Under the pieces are notes generated by a model. That model was given only the letters and a program-made list of their open reading frames with translations. It was not told the origin of the DNA and did no database searches. Made by a program: the position numbers and the translations under genes. DNA of 64,000 nt from Lewinellaceae bacterium (GTDB lineage: Bacteria; Bacteroidota; Bacteroidia; Chitinophagales; Saprospiraceae). The stretch covers positions 434,001-498,000 of the forward strand of contig JACJYB010000002.1 in the NCBI GenBank assembly GCA_020636355.1, written 5' to 3'. Of the stretch, positions 1 through 8,593 are shown piece after piece. Each line of letters begins with the position of its first letter. Positions within the stretch are counted from its first letter, which is position 1.

Positions 1-75
1 AGGCACCAGCATGCCGAATAACAATGTGTACAGCAGAATTGCAATTCCCAGATACTTCCACCATTCCAATCGCAT
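1..75 (-). CDS. ccmC: Cytochrome c biogenesis protein CcmC/CcsA family, N-terminal fragment
   Basis: Twenty-five codons run from an ATG at 73-75 to the window edge. They begin MRLEWWKYLG and continue into a hydrophobic helix, the usual start of the CcmC haem-handling membrane protein in Bacteroidota. It starts 11 bp after the stop of ccmB on the same strand, which is the expected order of these two genes. CcmC delivers haem on the periplasmic side of the inner membrane for cytochrome c maturation. The rest of the gene, including the tryptophan-rich haem motif, is outside the window, so the call rests on the first residues and the neighbour. Confidence 0.6.
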   Translation of the reverse strand, partial: MRLEWWKYLGIAILLYTLLFGMLVP

Positions 76-86
76 GCTTTATTCGT

Positions 87-746
87 TTAGTCCTTCCACA
101 AAAATGGGAATAACCATAAGGATAATCCCAGTAACAACAAATCAATCGCGAAAAGGATAGTAAAATCACCCTCTATTTCACCGCCCATAGACATCCCGAT
201 CGTAAATGCGCTCATTCTTACGCCCGTAATCAGGACCGGGAGGAGTACCGGAAAACCAATGATGACGGCCAGCGTGGCGCTTTCTGCTGCCTGATTGGCA
301 ACAATTGAAATGAAGGTAAGGCAAATGCCAAAACTGACACTCACGGCGGCAACCGTCCCCAAAAACAACGCATAATGCTGAACCGGGCTCTCTATGAATA
401 CCGATAACAAGAGGTAGATCAGGAGGGCAGCCAGGAATAATAATACAATGTTATAGAGGGTCTTACTGATAAGTAATGTAACCGGGTCGATCAATTGTTG
501 GAAATAATATTTGCGCTGTCCGCTCTCCTGCTGGTAAGACTTGAGTACCGCATTCATACCCACAAATAAAAAGAGGATCCAATACAGCACATTCCAAACC
601 GGACCACTGATCTGCTGAAAAGATATAACAATGACAAATACCAGCGTTATTAAATAAAGCAACAGGCCGGAGAGGGCATATTTCAACCGCCATTCGATCA
701 TCCAGTCCTTGCGGATCAGGGACCATATCTGAGTCATCGCTTTCAC
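87..746 (-). CDS. ccmB: Haem exporter permease CcmB
   Basis: A 219-residue integral membrane protein. A short cytoplasmic N-terminus (SLIRKDWMIEWRLKYAL) is followed by about six hydrophobic segments. This is the normal size and layout of CcmB, the permease subunit of the CcmAB transporter needed for holocytochrome c assembly. The 'KDWxxEwR' opening and the downstream ccmC-like gene support the call. No ATPase gene (ccmA) is visible nearby, which is common in Bacteroidota where it lies elsewhere. The start is the ATG at 744-746; the next gene upstream on the other strand begins at 904. Confidence 0.85.
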   Translation of the reverse strand: MKAMTQIWSLIRKDWMIEWRLKYALSGLLLYLITLVFVIVISFQQISGPVWNVLYWILFLFVGMNAVLKSYQQESGQRKYYFQQLIDPVTLLISKTLYNIVLLFLAALLIYLLLSVFIESPVQHYALFLGTVAAVSVSFGICLTFISIVANQAAESATLAVIIGFPVLLPVLITGVRMSAFTIGMSMGGEIEGDFTILFAIDLLLLGLSLWLFPFLWKD

Positions 747-903
747 CGCTCAAAGATAAGATGCGGTTTGCCTTTATTCCACTATTGTGATCAACCAATC
801 GTCCTACAGATTAAAATGATTTATATACATGAAATAAAAATTATTATTTCAATTGATTATATATATCATATTTATGTAATTTGTGCCTCAAAACCTTCAC
901 TGA

Positions 904-2136
904 ATGCGACGTCTGGGAATTTTACTTTTATTGGCACCTATTCTCCTTAATTTCAAACCGGTTGACGATGCAGGTTATTACAAAGTGACTGCCTCCACCG
1001 GAGACGGTGTCTATTCCATCCTACGCAAATACGGGTTGCTCAATGATTGCAATCTGGAGCATTTTTACAACATCAATAACATAGACCCTGAAACTTACCT
1101 CGTGGCCGGCATGGAATACATGCTCCCGGTGTATATCTATCGGTACGATGGTAAAAGCATTGAAACGACATTAGACATTCAGGACGAAGAAAAAGCAAGG
1201 CGGATCCAAAGCTATAATGATTTTCTAAAAAATCAGGGCTTGCGAAGGATGACCATCGAAAGCAGCAGGATCATGTGGGTTCCGTTTCATGAACTCTATT
1301 GCATGGCCGAAAAAGTCACCCGAAAACCTGAGTTGGTCAACCAGACTCCCAAGACCAAATCGTCGGTCGCAGACGAGGCGGGCCCGAGAGTAGTAGCTGT
1401 CAGTTCGCGCTCAATGACCGTACCGTTATTCGGAAAAGAATATGCAGAAGTGCCCATTAAGAGCGACGCGCTTAAAAGAAAGGTTTTCTTCATTGTCGCT
1501 GGTCACGGCGGTCCGGATATCGGTTGCAACACCCTCAAAGAAGGGCACCGGCTTTGTGAAGATGAATATGCCTATGATGTGGCATTGCGGCTTTCCCGGC
1601 TGCTGATGGAAAATGGAGCCAAAGTGGAAATCATTATCGAAGATCCTAACGATGGCATCCGTGATGCCGAGCTATTGGAAAAAGATTACGATGAGCGCTG
1701 TATGGGTGAAAAATTGCCCCGCAACCAGAAACTACGCCTTCAGCAACGATCGGAGGCTGTAAACAAGCTTTACCGGGAATATAAGGCCAAGGGATACACC
1801 GATCAGAAGATGATCTCCATCCATGTGGATTCACAAAATGAAAACAACCGGCAGGATGTCTACTTTTTCCATGCTCCCGGGAGTAAGGCTGGCAGCCATC
1901 TCGCATTTAACATGTATAAAACATTCCAGCAGAAATACGATTATTACCAGAAAGGGCGAGGTTATCGCGGTTCGGTACGCCCCTACGAATATTATGTTTT
2001 GGTCAACACACTTCCACCTGCGGTATTGGTTGAATTGGCAAACATCCAGAATGAAAGCGATCACAAACGGATATTGAGTCCTACCAATCGTCAGTATCTG
2101 GCTCAATGGTTGTTCGAAGGCATTATTAAGGATTGA
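904..2136 (+). CDS. N-acetylmuramoyl-L-alanine amidase (Amidase_3) with LysM-like N-terminus
   Basis: A 410-residue exported zinc amidase that would cut the amide bond between MurNAc and the stem peptide in peptidoglycan. A signal peptide (LGILLLLAPILL) is followed at residues 25-80 by a LysM-like stretch with 'GDGVYSILRKYGL' and 'YNINNID'. The catalytic domain starts near residue 190: zinc ligands are His201 in 'VAGHGG', a Glu in 'CEDEYAYD' (219-221) and the His of 'ISIHVDS', and the catalytic Glu is in 'VLVELANIQN'. The order of motifs is complete, so the enzyme should be active. It is a stand-alone gene, divergent from ccmB. Its periplasmic role in wall turnover or daughter-cell separation is inferred from the family. 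Confidence 0.9.
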   Translation: MRRLGILLLLAPILLNFKPVDDAGYYKVTASTGDGVYSILRKYGLLNDCNLEHFYNINNIDPETYLVAGMEYMLPVYIYRYDGKSIETTLDIQDEEKARRIQSYNDFLKNQGLRRMTIESSRIMWVPFHELYCMAEKVTRKPELVNQTPKTKSSVADEAGPRVVAVSSRSMTVPLFGKEYAEVPIKSDALKRKVFFIVAGHGGPDIGCNTLKEGHRLCEDEYAYDVALRLSRLLMENGAKVEIIIEDPNDGIRDAELLEKDYDERCMGEKLPRNQKLRLQQRSEAVNKLYREYKAKGYTDQKMISIHVDSQNENNRQDVYFFHAPGSKAGSHLAFNMYKTFQQKYDYYQKGRGYRGSVRPYEYYVLVNTLPPAVLVELANIQNESDHKRILSPTNRQYLAQWLFEGIIKD

Positions 2137-2181
2137 CGGGGAGCTTTATCTCCTACCAATAGAATAAAGATTCCAGGGATT

Positions 2182-3171
2182 TTAAAGGTCCTGGACCATC
2201 AGATTACACCCGCGCCATTCACTTTCATCCAGACGTCCTTCAACGGTAAATCCATCGGCGCGGTATCTGCCCAGATCCTCTGTAAGAATGAATGAACAGG
2301 TCGCTACATTTGCCAGGTCAATCAATCCCAACCGGCCGGCTCTTCCAGCTCTGGTTTCCGGCACCAACGGGTCCTCCCGCTCGAACACCCGGGCTCTGAT
2401 AGTGGCTGTGTTGGTAAAAGTCAAATCACTTGTCGCATAACTTTGTGATAATAATTCCGTCATACCGTATTCAGAATGAACATGTGCCGCCGACCGCCCT
2501 TGGATCATCTGATGCAGGGCTTCTTTGGTTATTTCTTCCCGGCGCCCCTTCATGCCACCCGTTTCTATGACATGTAATTGGGGATATTGCATCGGAAAGG
2601 CTTCAAAAAAATCCATCAGTGCAAAGGCTACTCCAAAAAGGACGGTAGGTATTCCTTTCCGTTGGCAGTCCTGAAGCTGGCCAAATAATTTTTGGTGGTC
2701 GTACAAATAAAAGCCGGACTCGGCAAATTTGGAGCGATGGATGAAGTAATCCACCATAGAAACCAAACTGCTGTGTTTACGCTCTAAATAAGAAGGCAAT
2801 AAGGCAAGGATGCACCATTCAGCCGGGTCCCCCAAATGCTGTCTAAATGCGCTTAAACTATTCCGTTGATAAAAATCCAGGTCTTCAACAGCATGCCTGC
2901 TCGGCTGCTGCCCGGTGGTTCCACTGCTCTCAAACCATAATGTTGGAAGCCAGTCTCCGGTTTGAACAGTTCGGTATTTAAACAATTGAACCGGCAAAAA
3001 AGGAATCTCTTCCATCCGATGAACCTGTTCCGGCTCACAGTTTATCAGGTCGAGGTATTTACGGTAAATGACATTGTGCTTGCTCTGGACCGCAAAGATC
3101 TCCAGGGCTAATGAATCAAAGTCGTATTGACCGGAAAGGATACGTTTTTTGATATGATCGATCGCTACCAC
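2182..3171 (-). CDS. LuxE-like acyl-protein synthetase / acyl-transferase
   Basis: A 329-residue protein of the LuxE/acyl-protein synthetase family, which activates carboxylic acids as acyl-adenylates and passes the acyl group to a cysteine. Visible are the adenylation-type loop 'FESSGTTGQQPS' near residue 83, the aromatic 'SEYGMTELLSQ' motif typical of adenylate-forming enzymes, and a Cys six to eight residues before the C-terminus ('WRGCNLMVQDL'), near where LuxE carries its acylated Cys. The start must be the GTG at 3169-3171, because an in-frame TAA lies four codons upstream. No luxC/luxD partner or acyl carrier protein is adjacent, so the substrate is unknown. Confidence 0.8.
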   Translation of the reverse strand: MVAIDHIKKRILSGQYDFDSLALEIFAVQSKHNVIYRKYLDLINCEPEQVHRMEEIPFLPVQLFKYRTVQTGDWLPTLWFESSGTTGQQPSRHAVEDLDFYQRNSLSAFRQHLGDPAEWCILALLPSYLERKHSSLVSMVDYFIHRSKFAESGFYLYDHQKLFGQLQDCQRKGIPTVLFGVAFALMDFFEAFPMQYPQLHVIETGGMKGRREEITKEALHQMIQGRSAAHVHSEYGMTELLSQSYATSDLTFTNTATIRARVFEREDPLVPETRAGRAGRLGLIDLANVATCSFILTEDLGRYRADGFTVEGRLDESEWRGCNLMVQDL

Positions 3172-3447
3172 GGCAAAGGGTTATGGGTGACATCAATAAA
3201 ACCACCACCATCGTAGCCTTCACTCCATAAAAAAATCCAAGAAGGATTGATCGCTATCATTAGATGCCTTTTGTTGACTCCATGCATTAAATAATTGATT
3301 GCCATTTTGTTAGCGCACCTATTTAAGGTGCAGCAGGATCACTTCCACGAGCTAATGACAAACCTTGTCCTCAATTCCAATAAAAAATATAACCAAAGCA
3401 GAAATCCGCACGTTATGATAATGGGCGAATTTCTATAATTTAGTCGA

Positions 3448-3936
3448 ATGCGAAAGCTGATACCCGTCGTAATTACCTTGATGTACTTTCTGGCTTGCAA
3501 GCCGGCCACTGACATCAGCGTTGTCCCGGACATCGAATTCATTGGCATGAATAAAGATACCGTCGATCAAAACGTCAAACAAAATGACTCTATTTTCATC
3601 CTGTTGCGATTTAAAGATGGAGACGGCGATATCGGATTTGATAATAACGATGCCAATATCTTTATTGAAGATCTGCGCGACGGGTACGTGATTAAATATG
3701 CATCACCCGTTATTCCGGGAGGAGAATCGCTCAGCGATGTCAGCGGGACCATCCAGTTATTGATCAACACCCAGTTTAATGTGTGTTGCAAATATGCCAG
3801 TGGACAGCAACCTTGCACCCCTGCCCTGGGTGATCAGCTCTACGATAAAATGCGTTACCGCATCCACCTGGTTGACCGGGCGGGAAATGAATCCAACCGG
3901 GTTGAGACCTCGGAGATCACGATACGATGCAATTGA
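3448..3936 (+). CDS. Hypothetical lipoprotein
   Basis: A 162-residue predicted lipoprotein: MRKLIPVVITLMYFLACKP gives a signal peptide with lipobox LAC and Cys17 as the lipidated residue. The mature part has an acidic 'FKDGDGDIGFDNNDAN' segment resembling a calcium-binding loop, a CC pair and two further cysteines, and beta-rich composition. I recognise this only as the kind of small 'DGDGDIG' lipoprotein common in Bacteroidota; no function can be given. The 276 bp upstream contain only a short inverted repeat around 'CACCTATTTAAGGTG' and AT-rich sequence just before the gene. Confidence 0.65.
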   Translation: MRKLIPVVITLMYFLACKPATDISVVPDIEFIGMNKDTVDQNVKQNDSIFILLRFKDGDGDIGFDNNDANIFIEDLRDGYVIKYASPVIPGGESLSDVSGTIQLLINTQFNVCCKYASGQQPCTPALGDQLYDKMRYRIHLVDRAGNESNRVETSEITIRCN

Positions 3937-3967
3937 CTTCGCCTGGACACATCCTTTAGGCATCCGG

Positions 3968-4318
3968 TCAGCCCTCATTAGCAGCTTTCGCCTCAGCTAC
4001 CGTCGACTTTGCATTGCCAACATATAGCTTTCCGTTGATTTCTATGACCGGCCGCTTTAGAAAAGTATATTCGTCCAGAATAAGTTGACGATAATCTTTC
4101 TCCGTGAGCTGCTTTTCATGCAATCCCAAAGCCCTGTATTTCAAGGCTTTCCGGCTAAACAATGCCTCGTAGGATCCAGCTTTTTTTGCCATTTCATCCA
4201 ACTGTTCCGGAGTGATCTTTTCTGTCTTAATGTCTTGTAAATCAAACCCCTCCGGGCCAATTTCACGAATGATCCGCTGGGATGTGGAACAAGTTGACAA
4301 ATGGAATATCCTTTTCAT
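3968..4318 (-). CDS. Arsenate reductase / Spx family thioredoxin-fold protein
   Basis: A 116-residue protein with the ArsC/Spx fold: N-terminal strand and active-site loop 'FHLSTCSTSQRII', then 'GFDLQDIKTEKIT', 'SRKALKYRALGL' and the conserved 'FLKRPVIEINGKLYVG' near the C-terminus. The start is the ATG at 4316-4318, which puts the active-site Cys at residue 10 as in the family. A longer reading frame extends upstream, but its extra residues look non-coding and would overlap the divergent phosphorylase. Many Bacteroidota homologues have CSTC here; this one has CSTS, so the second thiol is missing. Actual arsenate reduction is unproven. Confidence 0.75.
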   Translation of the reverse strand: MKRIFHLSTCSTSQRIIREIGPEGFDLQDIKTEKITPEQLDEMAKKAGSYEALFSRKALKYRALGLHEKQLTEKDYRQLILDEYTFLKRPVIEINGKLYVGNAKSTVAEAKAANEG

Positions 4319-4460
4319 GGAAGAAACATTATATCGTTTATTTACAATAAGTTTGAATCCGTGCCTTACCGGAAGATTGTAATCCTTGTCCTGAAAAAAT
4401 CCGCTTTCCAGAAGGATCACCGAAATCAACCAGGTATTTTTGATCTCCCTAATAAATCGT

Positions 4461-5339
4461 ATGACAACAAAAAAGTTTATCCCGCCTTCCGAATTAATCA
4501 TCACGCCACGGGGCTCCATCTATCACCTGGATGTTCATCCCACAGAATTGGCGACGACCATCGTTACGGTGGGCGATCCTCAACGTGTCGAACGGGTAAG
4601 CAGACATTTTGATCGCCTGGAACATCGTCTACAGCACAGGGAATTCGTAACACATACCGGATGGATCGGGTCAAAGCGTCTTTCGGTGATCGGCACCGGA
4701 ATTGGTCCGGATAATATCGACATTGTAATCAACGAAGCGGATGCCCTGCATAATATTGACTTTGATACCCGATATCCAAAGGCAAACCACACCAAGCTTA
4801 CTTTTATCCGGATCGGCACTTCCGGATCATTGCACGCGGATATCCCTGTTGATGCCTGGGTTGCCTCTTCACACGGACTTGGCCTGGATAATCTGCTTGC
4901 CTATTATGCGGGGAGCGACGGCTTTTTTACGGAGGGCAAGCGGCTGTGTGGTGAAGTTGTACTACCGGTTTCTCCTTACCTGGTGGCCGGTGATGAAGCC
5001 TTACGAGCCCACTTCAGCGGACCTGCTGTTCACACCGGGATTACGGCAACCAGTCCAGGCTTTTATGGCCCACAGGGCCGTCAGTTGAGGCTGGAGCCCA
5101 AAATGCAAGTCACCGATTTATTGCGAGATGTCATCTACGGGGGGCACCGCATTACAAATTTTGAAATGGAGACAGCAGCCATCTATGGATTAGCCCGCCT
5201 GAGCGGACACCGGGCATTAAGCCTTAACGCCATTCTGGCAAACCGTCTGGCTAATACTTTTAGCCCTGATCCAGCGAGAGCGATTGACCTCCTGATCACC
5301 TATACGTTAGAACGGTTGGAGGATTTGCCGGACCAGTAG
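4461..5339 (+). CDS. Nucleoside phosphorylase (uridine phosphorylase-like, PNP/UDP family)
   Basis: A 292-residue phosphorylase that would cleave nucleosides with phosphate to give base plus ribose-1-phosphate for salvage. Family landmarks are 'IVTVGDPQRVERV' (phosphate loop), 'VIGTGIGPDN', 'FIRIGTSGSLHADIPV', and the base/ribose motif 'ITNFEMETAAIYGLA' with the conserved Met-Glu-Thr. The ATG at 4461 is preferred over one seven codons earlier because homologues begin near 'PPSELI' and the upstream residues are unconserved in character. The substrate (uridine or another nucleoside) cannot be fixed from sequence alone. It is divergent from the ArsC-like gene and convergent with the glycosidase. 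Confidence 0.82.
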   Translation: MTTKKFIPPSELIITPRGSIYHLDVHPTELATTIVTVGDPQRVERVSRHFDRLEHRLQHREFVTHTGWIGSKRLSVIGTGIGPDNIDIVINEADALHNIDFDTRYPKANHTKLTFIRIGTSGSLHADIPVDAWVASSHGLGLDNLLAYYAGSDGFFTEGKRLCGEVVLPVSPYLVAGDEALRAHFSGPAVHTGITATSPGFYGPQGRQLRLEPKMQVTDLLRDVIYGGHRITNFEMETAAIYGLARLSGHRALSLNAILANRLANTFSPDPARAIDLLITYTLERLEDLPDQ

Positions 5340-5345
5340 TAAAAT

Positions 5346-6878
5346 TTATCGGGTCTCGACACGCAGGGCTTTGCTCGGAAGCCCTTCGACCTGTTCTCTG
5401 TTTACGGAGGTGATGACGTACGTGTAGGATGCCTTACGACGAATTTTTCGATCCACAAATTCCAGTTTTCGGTCATCAAAAGGGGTAATCTTGTAGATGT
5501 ATTTCGGATCGTCGATGCCCTGATACTTTGTCCCGTCGTACCGGTAAATTACATAATAATAGGGCCGGTACCTGGAAAGACCGGACAACTCCCAGGTTAA
5601 CCTCACATATTTTTTGCGCCGCTTGATCTTTGACCATTGGGGTGCTTGCAGTGGAGAAATGTCCGCGTCGGGAGGCACCGGAGTAAGCGCCGGGTACCGG
5701 TAAGAGACAGCCAGGGAGTCGGTCACACCCAAATTATTTTTTTCAAACCATTTACCGGAATAATAAATATTTCCTTCGATAGCAGGATTTCGCCTGGATA
5801 ACCGGAGTTGATTGGGCAATTCCGCGGGAGAAAGCCATGCAGCATCCGCCTGTGAACCAACCCGATAGATGGCATGACCGATGTACAGATTCGCCTGATT
5901 GCGATGCATGCTCCACCAATCCATCATGGTAGCAGGATCTACCCGTTTAAATCCCAAAGGCCAGTACAGTTGAGGCGCTACATAATCCATCCAACCCTTG
6001 TCCAGCCATAACAGGATATCAGCGTACAAGTCATCGTAGCATGTTTGTCCAGCCTGGGTAGGCGAACCTAACTTAGGGTCTTTGTCCTGGTTTCGCCACA
6101 CGCCGAAAGGGCTTATACCAAGTTGGACATATGGTTTGGTATTCTTAATAAGATTGTGCAACCTGAAGATGAAGGTATTGATGTTATTTCTGCGCCATTC
6201 ATCGATGGATGGAAATTTCACGGGACTGCCGGCATAGGTTGCAGCATCATCAAATACCGCTCCGGCAACCTTATAGGGGTAGAAATAGTCGTCCAGGTGG
6301 ACCGCATCAATATCGTAATTCTGAACGATCTCCTGAATGACCTGCAAAACATAAGACTGCACGGCCGGCATCCCCGGATTGAGATATAGTTTGCCATCGT
6401 ACTCGATGACCCAATCCGGATGTTTGCGGGCTACATGATCTGCTGAAAGGCTTTGTCGCTGATTGTTATTTGCCGCTCTGAACGGGTTAATCCAGGCGTG
6501 AAATTCCAATGACCTTTTGTGCGCCTCCTGGATCATGAACTCCAGTGGATCATAGAATGGATGCGGCGCCTCGCCCTGGCGACCGGTCAGAAAAGCGGAC
6601 CACGGCTCGATGGTTGAAGGAAAAAAAGCATCACAAGCGGGCCGGATTTGGACCACTACCGCATTGAGGCCGATCCCTTTCAGTTGATCATACAGCGAGG
6701 TTAATTCCCGTCGTTGTTCCTCGGTGGACAGCCCCGGCCTGGAAGGCCAGTCAATGTTTTCAACGGTGGCTATCCAGGCGGCTCTGAATTCCCTCTTTTT
6801 GGTTTGGGCCGTCAGTGACTTATTAAAGCAAATGGATAAAGCGACCAAAAGTAAAAACCAACGTTTGGTGTTTACCAT
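5346..6878 (-). CDS. Glycosyl hydrolase-like 10 (GHL10/DUF187) exported protein
   Basis: A 510-residue exported protein with signal peptide 'WFLLLVALSICF...LTAQ'. The core matches the GHL10 (DUF187) TIM-barrel family: 'EFRAAWIATVENIDWPS', 'GLNAVVVQIRPACDAFFPS', 'EFHAWINPFRA', 'AVHLDDYFYPY' and 'QLGISPFGVWRN'. A fibronectin-like C-terminal part follows from about residue 410. The family acts on peptidoglycan-like or other polysaccharides, but its substrates are poorly known. The start at 6878 is one base after the transaldolase stop, suggesting co-transcription; a longer frame would start inside that gene. Location is periplasm or cell surface. Confidence 0.85.
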   Translation of the reverse strand: MVNTKRWFLLLVALSICFNKSLTAQTKKREFRAAWIATVENIDWPSRPGLSTEEQRRELTSLYDQLKGIGLNAVVVQIRPACDAFFPSTIEPWSAFLTGRQGEAPHPFYDPLEFMIQEAHKRSLEFHAWINPFRAANNNQRQSLSADHVARKHPDWVIEYDGKLYLNPGMPAVQSYVLQVIQEIVQNYDIDAVHLDDYFYPYKVAGAVFDDAATYAGSPVKFPSIDEWRRNNINTFIFRLHNLIKNTKPYVQLGISPFGVWRNQDKDPKLGSPTQAGQTCYDDLYADILLWLDKGWMDYVAPQLYWPLGFKRVDPATMMDWWSMHRNQANLYIGHAIYRVGSQADAAWLSPAELPNQLRLSRRNPAIEGNIYYSGKWFEKNNLGVTDSLAVSYRYPALTPVPPDADISPLQAPQWSKIKRRKKYVRLTWELSGLSRYRPYYYVIYRYDGTKYQGIDDPKYIYKITPFDDRKLEFVDRKIRRKASYTYVITSVNREQVEGLPSKALRVETR

Positions 6879-6879
6879 A

Positions 6880-7542
6880 TTACTTCTTTGCTTTTGCTTT
6901 GGCGTGATCGGCAAGGAATTTTTCCAGACCGATATCAGTCAGTGGGTGGTTCAGTAAACCCAGGATCGCAGAAAGCGGGCAGGTCACCACATCAGCACCA
7001 GCCTTAGCCGCTTCTACGATGTGCTTGGAGCTGCGAATGGAGGCGGCCAGAATTTCGGTTTCGAAACCTTGAATTGCATAGATTTCTGCAATTTCGGAAA
7101 CCAACTGCATACCATCCCAACTGATGTCATCGATACGCCCAACGAACGGAGATAGATAATTGGCACCTGCTTTGGCTGCCAGGATGGCCTGGCCGGCCGA
7201 AAATACCAGTGTACAATTGGTACGGATATCGTTGTCGTAAAAATATTTCAGGGCTTTGACTCCATCCTTGATCATGGGCACTTTCACAACAATATTCGGA
7301 GCTAGTTTGCTTAAGGCGATGCCTTCCTTGATGATCCCTTCAAAGTCGGTGGCTATCACTTCTGCTGAAACGTCCCCGTCGACCAGGTTACAGATCTTTT
7401 CATAATGCTTAATGACCGCCTTATCGCCCGAAATGCCTTCTTTGGCCATCAGAGATGGATTTGTAGTAACGCCATCCAGAACACCCAAATCTTTGGCTTC
7501 CTTGATTTGATCGATATTAGCTGTATCAATGAAAAATTTCAT
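6880..7542 (-). CDS. Transaldolase / fructose-6-phosphate aldolase (TalC/FSA-type)
   Basis: A 220-residue short transaldolase. It opens with 'MKFFIDTANIDQIKEA', has 'GVTTNPSLMAKEG' and the Schiff-base lysine at about residue 87 in 'IVVKVPM', and keeps 'TLVFSAGQAILAAKAGA' and 'SPFVGRIDDI'. The length and motifs fit the FSA/TalC subfamily, which either transfers dihydroxyacetone in the pentose phosphate pathway or cleaves fructose-6-phosphate; the two activities cannot be separated by eye. A TACCTTTA sequence at 7564-7571 on this strand (7 of 8 matches to TAnnTTTG) may be its promoter. The GHL10 gene follows directly. Confidence 0.9.
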   Translation of the reverse strand: MKFFIDTANIDQIKEAKDLGVLDGVTTNPSLMAKEGISGDKAVIKHYEKICNLVDGDVSAEVIATDFEGIIKEGIALSKLAPNIVVKVPMIKDGVKALKYFYDNDIRTNCTLVFSAGQAILAAKAGANYLSPFVGRIDDISWDGMQLVSEIAEIYAIQGFETEILAASIRSSKHIVEAAKAGADVVTCPLSAILGLLNHPLTDIGLEKFLADHAKAKAKK

Positions 7543-7656
7543 GATTTCTATTTTTTGAGTTCGTAAAGGTAGGTTGTCAACAGCACATTTTACATATTGT
7601 GAAAGAATATAATCTTATCCTTAACGCTGGCACCTTAATAAGAAAATGCAATACGA

Positions 7657-8463
7657 ATGGACTTGTTTAAATCTTTTTCACTGGGCCAGATCCAGGTAAG
7701 TGCAAGCTGCTTGTACCAGACCAATACAACCCTGGTATTTGGAAGAGAGACCGTCCTGGTCTGTGATCCGAATTGGTTACCTCATGAAATCGATGCCATT
7801 CTGAACCGCATCCATCCCTTCCAGGAAACGCATGCTTTTTATTTTTTATTCACCCATGCGGATTACGATCACATCATCGGATATGGGGCCATGCCTCCCG
7901 GACAGGTGGTGACCAGTCTGGCTATGCAGGAAGAAATAAACCCAGAAAAAGCCCTGGATCGAGTAAAGGAATGGGACGGTCAAAAATACATCAGCCGCAG
8001 CTACCAACACCGCTTTCCGAAGGCAGATCATACCGTCCGATATCCCGGCCAGGTTATGAACCTGGGTGAATTTAATGTCCGTGGTTTTCCGGCCAGGGGC
8101 CATACCATTGATGGCGCCATGTATTTCATTGAGGAAGCCAAAACCCTGCTGATGGGTGATTATCTGAGTCCGCTTGAATTTCCATTTATAGAGGACAGTT
8201 GGATCGCTTACCAGGAGACGCTGCAAAATATGAAACACCTGCACACCGTACTAAACTGGGAGATCTCCGTTCCCGGACATGGACCGTGCTACCAGGATCC
8301 GTCAAAGTTGGCAGAACGCATTAAGATCGACCTGGATTATTTAGACAAACTGGGAGCTATGGAAGCCATTGAATCCTGGGTTGAAGTATATCCATTTGCG
8401 TTGTACCTGGAAAATGAGCATCATAATAATTATCGCAGGTACCGGATGGAAAATAAAACGTGA
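7657..8463 (+). CDS. Metallo-beta-lactamase-fold hydrolase
   Basis: A 268-residue MBL-fold protein with no signal peptide, so cytoplasmic. The metal-binding signature is 'FTHADYDHIIG' (HxDxDH-like), followed by 'PARGHTIDGAMYFI', the bridging Asp in 'LLMGDYLS', and the last histidine in 'VPGHGPCY'. This is a complete dinuclear zinc site. Substrates of such stand-alone MBL proteins are diverse (glyoxalase II, lactonases, nucleases) and cannot be assigned here. The stop codon at 8461-8463 lies inside the 3' terminal helix of the SRP RNA gene on the other strand. Confidence 0.8.
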   Translation: MDLFKSFSLGQIQVSASCLYQTNTTLVFGRETVLVCDPNWLPHEIDAILNRIHPFQETHAFYFLFTHADYDHIIGYGAMPPGQVVTSLAMQEEINPEKALDRVKEWDGQKYISRSYQHRFPKADHTVRYPGQVMNLGEFNVRGFPARGHTIDGAMYFIEEAKTLLMGDYLSPLEFPFIEDSWIAYQETLQNMKHLHTVLNWEISVPGHGPCYQDPSKLAERIKIDLDYLDKLGAMEAIESWVEVYPFALYLENEHHNNYRRYRMENKT

Positions 8464-8552
8464 GGAATCATATCGTACCGCTACGACCTCCTACCCTTGC
8501 TGTGTTTCCACCCTGGGGGAGTTCGGAGGGAGCTGGTCATATGACCCTCACG
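8460..8552 (-). ncRNA. ffs: Bacterial signal recognition particle RNA (small type, 4.5S-like)
   Basis: On the minus strand the sequence folds as one long hairpin capped by GTG-GAAA-CAC, a GNRA tetraloop. Directly below are the symmetric internal loop halves CAGG (5') and AGCA (3'), the hallmark of SRP RNA helix 8 that binds Ffh. The outer helix pairs CGTGAGG (5') with CCTCACG (3') and continues with GTCATAT against ATATGAT. The 3' end overlaps the last codon of the MBL gene. A good promoter sits just upstream. The partner protein gene ffh is about 21 kb away at 29170-30507. The exact ends are set by the helix and could be a few bases longer. Confidence 0.88.
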
Positions 8553-8557
8553 GATTG

Positions 8558-8587
8558 CAAAGGTAACAGGAATTTTGTGATTGGCAA
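8558..8587 (-). promoter_or_regulatory. Bacteroidota-type promoter for the SRP RNA
   Basis: On the minus strand a perfect -7 box TACCTTTG (8558-8565) is preceded by a 19-base spacer and TTG (8585-8587) as the -33 element. Transcription would start near 8552, exactly where the 5' strand of the SRP RNA terminal helix begins. It lies between the rluA-family stop and the RNA. Confidence 0.75.
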
Positions 8588-8593
8588 TACCTG

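Noticed and set aside
3300..3345. Inverted repeat CACCT...AGGTG as a terminator or operator
   Set aside because: Stem of only five pairs, no T-run and no correct position relative to either gene.
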